Positions 9,005 through 17,537 of a DNA stretch of 50,180 nt are shown here, piece after piece. Location: positions 1 to 50,180 of the forward strand of contig CANHCT010000003.1 of NCBI GenBank assembly GCA_947459175.1, in the 5' to 3' direction. The notes beneath the pieces were generated by a model, which did not search any database, had not been told where the DNA came from, and saw only the letters and a program-made list of their open reading frames with translations. The DNA comes from Hymenobacteraceae bacterium. Lineage in GTDB: Bacteria > Bacteroidota > Bacteroidia > Cytophagales > Flexibacteraceae. How positions within the stretch are numbered: position 1 is the stretch's first letter; each line of letters starts with the position of its first letter. The translations under genes and the position numbers were made by a program.

Positions 9005-9012
9005 TATGTTTG
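9005..9012 (+). promoter_or_regulatory. -7 promoter box for the phosphopantetheinyl transferase gene
   Basis: TATGTTTG matches TAnnTTTG exactly, the same octamer as at 4806. It lies 23 bases before the ATG at 9035. An imperfect -33 (TTA) sits about 21 bases upstream. Confidence 0.5.
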
Positions 9013-9034
9013 GCACAAATTTTAAGTCCTGATA

Positions 9035-9670
9035 ATGGCACTGGTTCATTTTGAGGAAATCAATTCCGAAGCCTCCTGGGGTATTTGGCGCATTGAGGAG
9101 ACTGAAGAACAGTTGATGTATCTGCTCAATCCATCCAAAACCGATACCACACATTTTGAATCCATTCAACATCCCCGAATCCGGTTGGAGTCGATTGCCA
9201 GCCGAATGATTGTAAAGGAACTTTGCGAGAAAGCAGGACATGAATACCATGGTATTTTTAAAAACAAGAACGCCAAGCCATTTCTCTATAATTCTCCCCT
9301 TCATATTTCATATTCCCACACAGAAGATTTTGCGGCGGCCATTATCCACTCTGAAAAACCATGCGGCATAGATCTCGAACACATTCAGGAAAAAATGAAA
9401 ACGGTGAGCAGCCGGTTTCTTTCTGAAAAGGAGCTTGAGCATTGCGGGAACGACCTGGATAAAATCTGTATTTACTGGTGTGCCAAGGAAGCCATGTATA
9501 AGCTTTACAACCTGAAGGATACCGAGTTTAAGGGCAACCTGAAAGTGTCTGACTTTGAAAAATTGCGAAGCGGAAGTCTGGAGGGTGTCATTCATGTAGG
9601 TTCATTCCTGAGCAAAACCGAAGTACACTATCATATGTTCGGCGGTGTAGTGGCGGCCTATTGTTTTTAA
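9035..9670 (+). CDS. 4'-phosphopantetheinyl transferase (Sfp-type)
   Basis: This family moves the phosphopantetheine arm of coenzyme A onto a serine of carrier proteins. The 211-residue product has the two signature motifs: CGIDLEHI (D113 and E115, magnesium ligands) and WCAKEAMYKL (residues 148-157), plus the HISYSH segment (90-95). The length fits the Sfp/AcpT group, not the shorter AcpS. No fatty acid, polyketide or peptide synthase gene is near, so the carrier protein is unknown; it may serve as the general housekeeping enzyme. It has its own -7 box and a probable downstream hairpin, so it looks monocistronic. Confidence 0.92.
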   Translation: MALVHFEEINSEASWGIWRIEETEEQLMYLLNPSKTDTTHFESIQHPRIRLESIASRMIVKELCEKAGHEYHGIFKNKNAKPFLYNSPLHISYSHTEDFAAAIIHSEKPCGIDLEHIQEKMKTVSSRFLSEKELEHCGNDLDKICIYWCAKEAMYKLYNLKDTEFKGNLKVSDFEKLRSGSLEGVIHVGSFLSKTEVHYHMFGGVVAAYCF

Positions 9671-9692
9671 TCTCCTCGTTTTTTGGGTTTCG

Positions 9693-9720
9693 AATTCCCC
9701 TTTTTAGGGGATTTGTTTTT
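9693..9720 (+). terminator. Probable weak terminator
   Basis: ATTCCCC-ttttta-GGGGAT forms a short stem (four G-C pairs plus A/T pairs with one mismatch), followed by TTGTTTTTC. It lies 23 bases after the transferase stop codon. Confidence 0.45.
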
Positions 9721-9742
9721 CTATTGCAATTCGCTTCCTTTG
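9712..9742 (+). promoter_or_regulatory. Candidate -33/-7 promoter for the papain-like lipoprotein operon
   Basis: TTTG at 9712-9715 is separated by exactly 19 bases from TTCCTTTG at 9735-9742, which differs from TAnnTTTG at one position. The ATG at 9782 follows 39 bases later. It is one of the better two-element matches in the window, and partly overlaps the preceding hairpin's tail. Confidence 0.45.
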
Positions 9743-9781
9743 ATATCGGAAGTCAATCACCAATCCATACCCCCTTGACCT

Positions 9782-11446
9782 ATGAATCTTAATGAATCAA
9801 CCCCATCCTTTTGGACTAAGCTATTTTTTGCATTTATTTTATCATTTGCTTTTGCATGTTCAGAAGAAGGTGACCCTGCGCCCAAAAAAGCAACAGGCTG
9901 GTTTGGTGATGATAATACCAACACCATCCCGAGCAACCTGAACAATCCTTTTGAAGCCGACCCCTCCACCCTTCCGGCAACAGTTGACCTTTCACAATTC
10001 TTTCCACCGGTAGGTGATCAGGGACAATTCGGGACATGTGTGGCATGGGCAGCAGGCTATAATTGTAAAACAGCCCTTGAAGCAATCAAATTCAATCTGA
10101 CGCCACAGCAATTGGCAAGTTCTTCTTATCAGTTGAGCGCCAAATACTTATTTACTGCCATTGCCAATTCCAAAAAAGGAGAAAACTGCAATGGCACAGA
10201 CTTTGTACCTGCATTGGATGTCATGCTGAATAAAGGTGTGGCCACCAAATCAGTTGTACCCTACACCGATTTGGGAAATTGTTCAGAAAGCAATGTCAAT
10301 TCGGGTTGGGATTCGGATGCTGCCAAACACAAAATTAAATTTTACAGAAAAATTGATTTCACCGTAACTGCGATAAAGCAAGCCCTGGCTGCAAAAATGC
10401 CTGTAATTCTGGGGGCCAAGTTGGATGACTCCTTTATGCAGTGGAACTCAGAGACCGTTTACCAAAATCATACTTCATATGATAATGTCGGGATCCACTC
10501 CTATCATGCCATGTGCATTGTTGGCTATGACAACAACAAGGGGCCAAGGGGTGCTTTCAAAGTAGTAAACAGCTGGAGTTCCAATTGGGGGTCTGGCGGG
10601 TTTATCTGGGTGGATTATGATTTTATGGTGAATGGATTTGCTTTTAATAAAAACCTGTATGTGGCCACCAATGACGATCAAAAGCCGAATACAAACGACC
10701 CTGACCCTGTAGTAAATCCATCCGGAGTCGATGTAATGCCCTGGGTGTTTGACGATTTCAACCTTCAGAACGACACCTTCCCCACAGCCCGTGTTATGGA
10801 GTTTGACCTTTTCAATATCGGAACAGCTCCGGCAGAGGCGAGCTCAATATGGGGGTATGCCTTTTTGTACTACAATGCCTACAATGCCAACGATTACGGG
10901 GTAATCTTTTACGATGAATTTGACCCCTCGGTACCTGCCGGAGGCTACAGAGTAAGAACCGGCGGCGATTATAAAGGACTGCAAATCAATGTAAACATTC
11001 CGGCCAACGGCAGTTTTGCCCAAAATTTCGGCGAAGGTTCCGAATCTTTGTTCCGTACCTATGCTATGCCGTCAACCTTGAATGGGGATTATTATCTTGT
11101 ACTTGTGGCAGACGCCACCGATAAATTTGTGGAAAACGATGAAAGTAACAACCTGTTTTATACCACAGATCAGACACCCAAAACCTTTGTAAATGGTGTG
11201 GGCAACCGCCTGGCTGCCGGTCAAAACGACCGATTCAAAAATAAATTGAGCCGCAGTCAAATACAAAGCCCTCTCGCCAGAGAATACAGAACAGCAGTAA
11301 AACCCCACAATCGCAATGCCTATACACCGGAAGAAATCATCGGGCTCCTGAAAAGGGAAGCCCGAAACGGCGGACTGGCCCGAAAATTAGCCGAAGCAGG
11401 TCCCCGTGGGCAGAACAAAATTAGTTCGTTTCGGCCGGGAAAATAA
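9782..11446 (+). CDS. Papain-family (C1A) cysteine peptidase, lipoprotein
   Basis: The 554-residue protein has a lipoprotein signal (AFILSFAFAC, lipid cysteine C26). The peptidase domain begins near ATVDLSQFFPPVGDQ. Catalytic residues are intact: Q80 (oxyanion), C86 in GTCVAWA, H242 in HSYHAMCIVGYD and N263 in VVNSWSSNWG. There is no obvious long inhibitory propeptide. A CARDB-like beta-sandwich follows (through DKFVENDESNNLF), then a basic C-terminal tail with YTPEEIIGLLKREAR. It is probably an outer-membrane-attached peptidase acting in the periplasm or at the cell surface. The pentapeptide-like lipoprotein gene begins 6 bases after the stop, so the two are one operon. The substrate and whether it self-activates are unknown. 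Confidence 0.88.
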   Translation: MNLNESTPSFWTKLFFAFILSFAFACSEEGDPAPKKATGWFGDDNTNTIPSNLNNPFEADPSTLPATVDLSQFFPPVGDQGQFGTCVAWAAGYNCKTALEAIKFNLTPQQLASSSYQLSAKYLFTAIANSKKGENCNGTDFVPALDVMLNKGVATKSVVPYTDLGNCSESNVNSGWDSDAAKHKIKFYRKIDFTVTAIKQALAAKMPVILGAKLDDSFMQWNSETVYQNHTSYDNVGIHSYHAMCIVGYDNNKGPRGAFKVVNSWSSNWGSGGFIWVDYDFMVNGFAFNKNLYVATNDDQKPNTNDPDPVVNPSGVDVMPWVFDDFNLQNDTFPTARVMEFDLFNIGTAPAEASSIWGYAFLYYNAYNANDYGVIFYDEFDPSVPAGGYRVRTGGDYKGLQINVNIPANGSFAQNFGEGSESLFRTYAMPSTLNGDYYLVLVADATDKFVENDESNNLFYTTDQTPKTFVNGVGNRLAAGQNDRFKNKLSRSQIQSPLAREYRTAVKPHNRNAYTPEEIIGLLKREARNGGLARKLAEAGPRGQNKISSFRPGK

Positions 11447-11452
11447 ATATAC

Positions 11453-12298
11453 ATGAACACTCTGCGTCTCCTGATTATTTTAGGTATGGCACATCCGATA
11501 ATAGCCTGTTCAGGATTGCCGGGTACTTCAGCAAAATCATCCAAAGAAGAACTTCAAGTGAAAATTTCGGGCAAAACATTTGAAAATCAAGAAATTGCGT
11601 CGCTTCTGTATTCAAAAAAAGAGCGACCTGCCGGCATTATCGAATTTGAAAACTGCACATTCAACGGGCAAACTGTTCTTATTTTGCCGCAAGGAACCTA
11701 CCAGGCATTCCCGGCTTCGGTGATTTTTCGCAATTGCAGTTTCAATGGTGAGCTGAATGCTGAAAAAGTCAGCTTTTTGGGGCAGGTAAACTTTTCCAAA
11801 ACCTCTTTTTCAAAAAAAGTTTCCTTTCAAAACGCGGCTTTTATGGCCCCGGCAGGGTTCCGGGAATGCAATTTTAACGGAGACTTATTGTTTCAGAATT
11901 CCCTTTTGATGAAAGAAGCCACCTGGATGGGCTCTCATTTTTATGGTATTTCCTTGTTTCAGGGGACTCGCTTTTTTGAAAAGGCTCAATTTCAAAACAC
12001 GGTTTTTCATTCCAACGCGGATTTTACCCTTTGCAGGTTTGATGAAGGTGCCATGTTCGATTTCGCCACAGCCGAAGGGAAACTGGATTTTATGGAAAGC
12101 CGGAATGACGGCCTGTTTACTTTTCGCAAAGCAGCATGTCTGAAAACAGTAGACCTGAGTCGCATGAAAAGTTTTGCCCCTATCCGGTTTTTCGAAACCA
12201 CGCTTATGGATAGTGTTGTAACCTCCGGCATGACCTTTTATTCTGAGCGACTGGAATTCAAAGAAACAAAGGGAAAATTTCTGCCCGCTGAACGCTAA
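11453..12298 (+). CDS. Pentapeptide-repeat-like lipoprotein
   Basis: The 281-residue product has a short signal with lipobox (LGMAHPIIAC). The body is a run of about 20 five-residue units centred on F or V, for example FENCTFNGQ, FRNCSFNGE, VNFSKTSF, VSFQNAAF, AGFRECNFNGD, AQFQNTVF and ADFTLCRF. Pentapeptide repeats form a square right-handed beta-helix used as a binding or mimicry surface; no enzyme activity is expected. Position centring on aromatic F instead of L is typical of one branch of the family. It follows the peptidase by 6 bases, so a role as its partner, inhibitor or co-presented surface protein is a reasonable but untested inference. Confidence 0.75.
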   Translation: MNTLRLLIILGMAHPIIACSGLPGTSAKSSKEELQVKISGKTFENQEIASLLYSKKERPAGIIEFENCTFNGQTVLILPQGTYQAFPASVIFRNCSFNGELNAEKVSFLGQVNFSKTSFSKKVSFQNAAFMAPAGFRECNFNGDLLFQNSLLMKEATWMGSHFYGISLFQGTRFFEKAQFQNTVFHSNADFTLCRFDEGAMFDFATAEGKLDFMESRNDGLFTFRKAACLKTVDLSRMKSFAPIRFFETTLMDSVVTSGMTFYSERLEFKETKGKFLPAER

Positions 12299-12382
12299 AT
12301 AATATTTGACTTTGCACTAATAAAGAAATCACTCAACCAGAATGAACCTCCGGCAGAACCATAAAATTAAGGACTTACCATT

Positions 12383-12598
12383 TTAGTCGATCCTGAAAGC
12401 ATTAAACCCCTGAATTTCAGGGTTGCCTTCAGGAATTGGCTTCATTTCAGAAGGTTTAGCCAAAGTGCTTTCTTCCAATCCCGCATGACTATTGTTTTGA
12501 ATCCAAAATTCTTTGGCGATTCCCATTTTCTTTAAGGACAGAGACTCCGGTTTTTCGGAACTAACTTGAACTGACTTTACCGAAATTTCCGTTGTCGC
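12383..12598 (-). pseudogene. Remnant of a protein C-terminus (or a 47-residue small protein)
   Basis: After an in-frame TGA at 12601-12599 the minus strand reads 71 codons to a TAA. The product is protein-like: EISVKSVQVSSEKPESLSL, then MGIAKEFWIQNNSHAGLEES, then EGNPEIQGFNAFRID. The only ATG in frame is at 12526 (47 residues). Just upstream a different frame also reads well (KKTIQIRVSDNGNFGKV, about 12570-12625), which suggests a frameshift plus a stop in a decaying gene. No family recognised. A genuine small gene starting at 12526 is the alternative; no promoter box was found. Confidence 0.45.
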
Positions 12599-13016
12599 TC
12601 ACCCGGATTTGAATTGTTTTTTTGATCTTTCTCCCTCGCTGATCAAAAATTCAGATCAAAAACTCCCGAAAATCTAATGGAAGCAAGTGCATAAAAGACC
12701 CTGTTTGCATAAAATATTCTAATCAAAAATCAAAAATGCCCCACTCCTCAAGTAATGCGAAGGGAATATCCGCAGACTATTTTTTCACAAAATTGAATTT
12801 TGTTTTCGGGTAGGCTCCAAGGAAGACCTTACACTCTTAATGCATTGTTTTATAATGATTTACACTTGAAATAATACAAATCCTAATGGAATTTCAGCGT
12901 CTCCGGTAGACTGAATTCTAAGAGTTAGAAAGGTTTTCCGGCTCGTACATAATGCAGTAAGGCAGCCATGTAACATTTAGTTGTATTGGAAAAATTAAAT
13001 TTTTTTAAGGTAATTT

Positions 13017-13024
13017 CATATTTG
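13017..13024 (+). promoter_or_regulatory. Candidate -7 box for the chitobiase-repeat cargo gene
   Basis: CATATTTG followed by CA matches TAnnTTTG except at the first base. It lies 33 bases before the ATG at 13058 and downstream of the ATG at 12986, so it argues for the later start. Confidence 0.4.
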
Positions 13025-13057
13025 CAGAAACATTTTGACTTTTTACCATTAAATATT

Positions 13058-14893
13058 ATGAAAAATTCAATTCTTCACACAACGACCGGCTCTGCAGGAT
13101 GTTTCGCAGGAAAACAATTTTCCTTGTTTGAATCACTGATAAAGAATAAAAATACCTTTATCGTTTTCGGGGTCCTGTTTCAATTTTTATCGCCATTAAC
13201 CCACAACCTGGTAATGGGTCAATGCAAACCTATTTTTGCTTCAAATATTTCTTCAGAACCAACAACAGTTGAGGCAGTTGCAAGTCTAACCCCGTATCAA
13301 TCTGCAGGCTACTTATTAACACCTGGAAATCATGGAGCTTCTCAGCAGGGTCCAGGAATCCCAGTAAACCCTGCCAACAATATTGACTTGAATAATAGGT
13401 TTCTAAATTTTTCTTTTTCATATGATGCGGGTTCAGGACTTTCAACCTGGCAAATTGATTTTAACGACAATGGATTTTTCTCAGATAACGGTGAGTCAGC
13501 AATATCGCAGGAAGTGGAACTGGAAAACAAAGGGTTTGGCAACCTAAGATTATCTTTATCTGCTGGAAATTCATCCAGTTTTTGGAGCAGGACAACAATC
13601 TATAACTTAAACATAAACGGTACAGATATGGGATCACGCACAGCATACGGCTCTTTTCCAGTTGAGCAGATTTATTCTGGAATTTCAGGAAGTCTGAATG
13701 ACATATCAGTTACCGGAATTCTGATATTTAATCACGTTTCAAGTGTATTTATTGAAGATTTCCCATTCTTAAAGATTGAGCTGGTAGAGCCTGTGGAACG
13801 CACCCTTTGCGAGGTTCCAATAATTAGTCATCCAACAGGAACCTACGAAGAACAGCAAAGCGTTTCGATAGATTTTCCGGACCCTGATGCTTCAGTGTAT
13901 TTCACAACCAACGGAAATATTCCCCGGTTTGATGTGCCAAATACATTCACCATGCTTTATACAGGACCAATTCAGGTAAACCAAAGTACAACCATTAGAG
14001 CTGTGGCAGTAAAAAGCGGGTTTCCCAATTCACAGGAAGTGGTATCTTACATTTCTATAAATGGTGGACCGTCCCCGGTAATGGCCCCGGTTGTCAGTCC
14101 GGGAGCTGGGGTTTACACAAGTGCTCAGGAAATAAGCCTGTCTTGTGAAACCGATAGTGCCACAATTTATTATACCACAACAGGAAATGTACCCGTACCC
14201 GGCACCTCCTTTACCAAAATATATTCGCAGCCATTTGTTGTACATTCATCTACCCAAATCAGAACATTTGCTGTGAAGGAAGGCATGCTCAATTCACCCC
14301 AAACCATTACAAACATTGTAATAAACGCCCCCACTCCAGTTGTTTCTACCCCTGTAATTTCTCCAGGCAGTGGTAATATTAGCCCAAGCCAATTCATTTC
14401 TATTGATTGTGCCACTCCCGGATCCATAATTTATTATACAACCAATGGAAATGTGCCTTTATTAAGTCCATGGCCCAACTCGTTTACCCGAATTTACACA
14501 GGACCTTTCAGACTTTCAGCAAGGGGTATGAATACCATCAGGGCGATGGCCACAGCCCCATCATCAATTAACTCACAGGTAACAGTTGCCAATTTGTTGG
14601 TAATCAATCCCGAAGCCCGTATGGCTTTTGATGAGAATGATTCCAAAACCTTAAACAAAGAAATTCAGGTTTATCCGAATCCATCATCCGGAACATTCTT
14701 TGTTCAGGTGCCTATTGAAGATGAAAATTTATCCTTCTCAGTATTTACTACCGATGGAAAAGAGGTGGAAAATGGGGAATTTATGCCGGGACAAACCTCA
14801 AAGCTTGATTTGGCAACTCTAAAATCAGGCCTTTATCTGTTAAGAATCAAAACCGACAACGGATTAAAAACAATACGGCTCTCAAAGGAGTAA
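13058..14893 (+). CDS. T9SS type A cargo with three chitobiase-like C-terminal repeats
   Basis: I take the ATG at 13058 (611 residues) rather than 12986. The hydrophobic export segment (TFIVFGVLFQFLSPLTHNL) is preceded by about 33 residues, an unusually long signal N-region. Residues ~65-250 form an unassigned beta-rich domain. Three tandem repeats of about 80 residues follow, resembling the chitobiase/beta-hexosaminidase C-terminal domain: each has PVxSPGxGxY, an IYYTTxGNVP core and IRAxAV near the end. The C-terminus is a T9SS type A sorting domain (VYPNPSSGTFFVQV, LKSGLYLLRIKTDNG). No catalytic domain is visible, so it is probably a surface adhesin or carbohydrate-binding protein. The coding sequence is visibly richer in A/T than its neighbours. 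A strong terminator follows. Confidence 0.85.
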   Translation: MKNSILHTTTGSAGCFAGKQFSLFESLIKNKNTFIVFGVLFQFLSPLTHNLVMGQCKPIFASNISSEPTTVEAVASLTPYQSAGYLLTPGNHGASQQGPGIPVNPANNIDLNNRFLNFSFSYDAGSGLSTWQIDFNDNGFFSDNGESAISQEVELENKGFGNLRLSLSAGNSSSFWSRTTIYNLNINGTDMGSRTAYGSFPVEQIYSGISGSLNDISVTGILIFNHVSSVFIEDFPFLKIELVEPVERTLCEVPIISHPTGTYEEQQSVSIDFPDPDASVYFTTNGNIPRFDVPNTFTMLYTGPIQVNQSTTIRAVAVKSGFPNSQEVVSYISINGGPSPVMAPVVSPGAGVYTSAQEISLSCETDSATIYYTTTGNVPVPGTSFTKIYSQPFVVHSSTQIRTFAVKEGMLNSPQTITNIVINAPTPVVSTPVISPGSGNISPSQFISIDCATPGSIIYYTTNGNVPLLSPWPNSFTRIYTGPFRLSARGMNTIRAMATAPSSINSQVTVANLLVINPEARMAFDENDSKTLNKEIQVYPNPSSGTFFVQVPIEDENLSFSVFTTDGKEVENGEFMPGQTSKLDLATLKSGLYLLRIKTDNGLKTIRLSKE

Positions 14894-14920
14894 AACATCC
14901 CAGACAAATTTCAACAATCA

Positions 14921-14951
14921 ATCCCGGGTGTAAAAGCCCGGGATTTTTTTT
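14921..14951 (+). terminator. Strong intrinsic terminator
   Basis: ATCCCGGG-tgtaaaag-CCCGGGAT is a perfect 8-bp stem followed by a run of eight T residues, 27 bases after the cargo gene's stop. Confidence 0.92.
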
Positions 14952-15021
14952 CATGTCAGATAATAAAAGAAGCGATGCCTTTTCATCCGGCAGGTAAATT
15001 TTATGAAACAGAACATTGCTT

Positions 15022-15029
15022 GAACTTTG
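15022..15029 (+). promoter_or_regulatory. Candidate -7 box for the VOC/S9 peptidase operon
   Basis: GAACTTTG followed by CGC differs from TAnnTTTG at the first base and leaves a 41-base leader before the ATG at 15071. A perfect TAATTTTG at 15055-15062 is the alternative but would give an almost leaderless transcript. Confidence 0.35.
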
Positions 15030-15070
15030 CGCAAAAAACATCAATTTAGCCGCATAATTTTGACAAACTT

Positions 15071-15454
15071 ATGTATAAGTCATTATCACCCAATCTTTTG
15101 GTTGAAGATGTGGAAAAATCCACAGAATTCTACCACATGCTGGGTTTTGAAAAAGTGGCCCAGGTTCCCGAAAATGGCAAACCCCAATGGGCGATGATTA
15201 AGGGAGGGGATGTCAGCATCATGCTCCAGGAAAAAAAATCTGCTCAGTTTGATTTGCCTTTTCGCTTCACACAGGGGCAAAATGCAGGTGCATTCCTTTA
15301 TTTTGATGTTGAAAATGTAGAAGAACTTCGTTCAAGAATAGACGGCAAAGTCATGGTGCTGAAGGATATTTTCTCTACTTTCTATGGAACCCACGAATTT
15401 ATCATCTCCGACCCCGACCATTTTGTCCTCATTTTTGCTCAGGATGTAAAATGA
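15071..15454 (+). CDS. VOC-superfamily (glyoxalase/bleomycin-resistance-like) protein
   Basis: The 127-residue protein has the paired beta-alpha-beta-beta-beta fold of the vicinal oxygen chelate superfamily. The first module is SPNLLVEDVEKSTEFYHMLGFE with the WAMIKGGDVSIML strand; the second begins AFLYFDVENVEELRSRI and ends FIISDPDHFVLIFAQD. Candidate metal or ligand positions can be seen but do not identify a reaction: members include glyoxalases, dioxygenases and drug-binding proteins. Its stop overlaps the S9 peptidase start (ATGA), so the two are translationally coupled. Confidence 0.85.
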   Translation: MYKSLSPNLLVEDVEKSTEFYHMLGFEKVAQVPENGKPQWAMIKGGDVSIMLQEKKSAQFDLPFRFTQGQNAGAFLYFDVENVEELRSRIDGKVMVLKDIFSTFYGTHEFIISDPDHFVLIFAQDVK

Positions 15455-17493
15455 AAAAAATCCTTTACGCTTTGATTTTAATGTGCACCCATCTGAGTGC
15501 GCAAAATATCTGGACACCCGAAGACATTTGGAAACTAAAACTGATAAGCGACCCGCAAATCTCACCCGACGGAAATTCCATTTTGTTCGCCATAAAAACC
15601 TTTGATTTGGGAGCCAATAAGGGTCAAAACGACTTGTACTCTATTTCTTCCGAGGGAGGAAAAATAATCTCCCTCACTCAATCTCCTGTCTCGGAGATGA
15701 ACGCCCGCTGGCGACCTGACGGAAAAAAGATTGGCTTTCTGGCATATACAGACGCAGGAGCTCAACTTTTTGAGATGAATCCGGACGGGACAGGAACAAC
15801 CAAAATTTCAAATGAACCCGGAGGAATGGATGGATTTGAATATGCACCTTCGGGGGATAAAATCCTGTTTTACAAGTCTGTACAGGTCCAGCTGAAAAAT
15901 GCAGCCTTATTTCAGGACTTGCCCAAAGCCACCGGACAAATCTATGATGGCCTGCTCTACCGCCACTGGACCGACTGGCACGACGGAACCTTTCAGCATG
16001 TCTTTATTCAGGAATACCAAAATAGCGAATTGAAGGGCGCAGCTTTGGATATCATGCCCGGTGAGCCATTCGATGCCCCTCTGAAGCCGATGGGCGGAAT
16101 TGAACAAATGAGCTGGAGACCGGATGGTAAAGCCTTGGTGTACACCTGCAAAAAGAAAACCGGAACACAGGATGCCATCAGCACCAATTCTGATATTTAC
16201 CTGTACGATACAGAAAACCGTAAAACCACCAACCTCTCCGAACCCAACCCTGGCTATGATACCGAAGCCAGATTTTCGCCCGACGGCAAAAAAATTGCCT
16301 GGCAATCCATGGAGAGAGATGGTTATGAAGCAGATAAAAACAGACTCTTTGTAAAAGACTTGAGTACCGGCAAAGTTACAGATGCCACCCACAATGCCGA
16401 CATCACCATCGAGAGCCTGGTATGGAGCAGCAACGGAAGCAAAATTTATTTTTTGGTTCAGGACAAGGGGACCATTCAGGTTTACCAATGGGATTCCAAA
16501 GCAAAACCCTCTGATGCTATTCAGGTGATGTCAAAGGGTGATTACAATTTTACCTCATTGGTCCTGGGCACCTTTAAAAAAACCGACTTTCTGCTCGGAA
16601 CGCGGCAAAGCATGAACCGGCCCAACGATATTATTAAACTGGATCTCAAGTCAAAAAAGGAATGGATCCTGACCGATATCAACGGCGGTTTTCTGAGCAA
16701 ATTTAAGCCCTGTCGGGTAGAAAAAAAGTTTATTCCGGCCTCCGACGGAAAAACCATTCTCACCTGGGTAATGTACCCTCCGGATTTTGACCCGGCAAAA
16801 AAATATCCTGCTGTAATGGTTTGCCAGGGCGGGCCGCAATCCATGGTAGGGCAGAGCTTTTCACTGAGATGGAATTTCCAGACGATGGCCAGTCAGGGTT
16901 ACATTATGATTCTGCCTAACCGCCGCGGATTGCCGGGATTTGGTAAAGACTGGAACGAGCAGATTTCCGGGCAATGGGGCGGGCAAGCCATGCAGGATTT
17001 ACTCTCGGTTTCGGATTTTATGGCCAAAGAACCCGGCGTAGATGCTGGTAAAATGGCAGCTGCCGGGGCCAGTTTTGGGGGGTATTCTGTGTACTGGCTG
17101 GCCGGCAATCACAACAAAAGATTCAAAGCCTTCATTGCACACTGCGGGGTATTCAATTTGGAAAGTATGTACGGAGCCACAGAAGAAACCTGGTTTACCC
17201 ATTGGGACATGAAAGGTGCATATTGGCAAGAACCTAAACCTGAAAGCTACACCCGATTTTCTCCACACCTGTTTGTAAAAAACTGGGACACTCCCATGCT
17301 TGTAATCCACAACGACAAAGACTTCAGGGTACCCCTAACGGAAGGTCTTCAGGCATTTACAGCAGCACAGCTTCGAAATGTCAAAAGCAGATTTCTGTAT
17401 TTTCCGGACGAGGGCCACTGGGTGCTGAAACCACAGAATTCAGTTCTATGGAATCGTGTTTTTTTCGATTGGCTTAATGACAATCTAAGGTAA
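15451..17493 (+). CDS. S9-family peptidase (prolyl oligopeptidase/DPP-like)
   Basis: The 680-residue protein starts with a signal peptide (KILYALILMCTHLSAQ), so it acts in the periplasm. An N-terminal beta-propeller of TolB/WD40-like blades follows (ISPDGNSILFAIK, WRPDGKKIGFLAYT, FSPDGKKIAWQSMERDG). The C-terminal alpha/beta hydrolase domain has the serine nucleophile in GASFGGYSVYW (about residue 535), the aspartate in HNDKDFRVPL and the histidine in DEGHWVLKP. Length and order match bacterial dipeptidyl-peptidase or acylaminoacyl-peptidase-like S9 enzymes that trim oligopeptides. It is coupled to the VOC gene by a 4-base overlap. A -7 box for the next gene starts 7 bases after its stop. Confidence 0.93.
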   Translation: MKKILYALILMCTHLSAQNIWTPEDIWKLKLISDPQISPDGNSILFAIKTFDLGANKGQNDLYSISSEGGKIISLTQSPVSEMNARWRPDGKKIGFLAYTDAGAQLFEMNPDGTGTTKISNEPGGMDGFEYAPSGDKILFYKSVQVQLKNAALFQDLPKATGQIYDGLLYRHWTDWHDGTFQHVFIQEYQNSELKGAALDIMPGEPFDAPLKPMGGIEQMSWRPDGKALVYTCKKKTGTQDAISTNSDIYLYDTENRKTTNLSEPNPGYDTEARFSPDGKKIAWQSMERDGYEADKNRLFVKDLSTGKVTDATHNADITIESLVWSSNGSKIYFLVQDKGTIQVYQWDSKAKPSDAIQVMSKGDYNFTSLVLGTFKKTDFLLGTRQSMNRPNDIIKLDLKSKKEWILTDINGGFLSKFKPCRVEKKFIPASDGKTILTWVMYPPDFDPAKKYPAVMVCQGGPQSMVGQSFSLRWNFQTMASQGYIMILPNRRGLPGFGKDWNEQISGQWGGQAMQDLLSVSDFMAKEPGVDAGKMAAAGASFGGYSVYWLAGNHNKRFKAFIAHCGVFNLESMYGATEETWFTHWDMKGAYWQEPKPESYTRFSPHLFVKNWDTPMLVIHNDKDFRVPLTEGLQAFTAAQLRNVKSRFLYFPDEGHWVLKPQNSVLWNRVFFDWLNDNLR

Positions 17494-17499
17494 TCCGGA

Positions 17500-17507
17500 T
17501 ACTTTTG
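17500..17507 (+). promoter_or_regulatory. -7 promoter box for the ABC exporter gene
   Basis: TACTTTTG matches TAnnTTTG exactly, lies just after the S9 peptidase stop and 30 bases before the ATG at 17538. No TTG at the preferred spacing was found. Confidence 0.45.
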
Positions 17508-17537
17508 TTATTGACTTACTGAACTGAAAACCAATAA

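Larger units (their letters stand above)
12299..13057. other. Gene-poor A/T-rich gap of about 760 bases
   Basis: No intact gene is visible. On the minus strand a frame open from 12598 to a TAA at 12385-12383 looks truly coding and is listed separately. Between about 12640 and 12730 several copies of TTTTTGAT or its complement form local inverted repeats (for example TTTTTGATC and GATCAAAAA). The right end holds a probable promoter for the following gene. The rest looks like non-coding or decayed sequence. Confidence 0.6.

Noticed and set aside
12405-12424. AACCCCTGAATTTCAGGGTT palindrome sharing 14 bases with the tRNA-Met terminator at 1881-1894
   Set aside because: It lies inside the protein-like remnant reading GNPEIQGF and has no T-run. 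The similarity to the tRNA terminator is probably chance, so I did not call a repeat family or terminator.
12299-13057. Insertion sequence or prophage edge in the A/T-rich gap
   Set aside because: No transposase or integrase frame, no terminal inverted repeats and no target duplication could be found.
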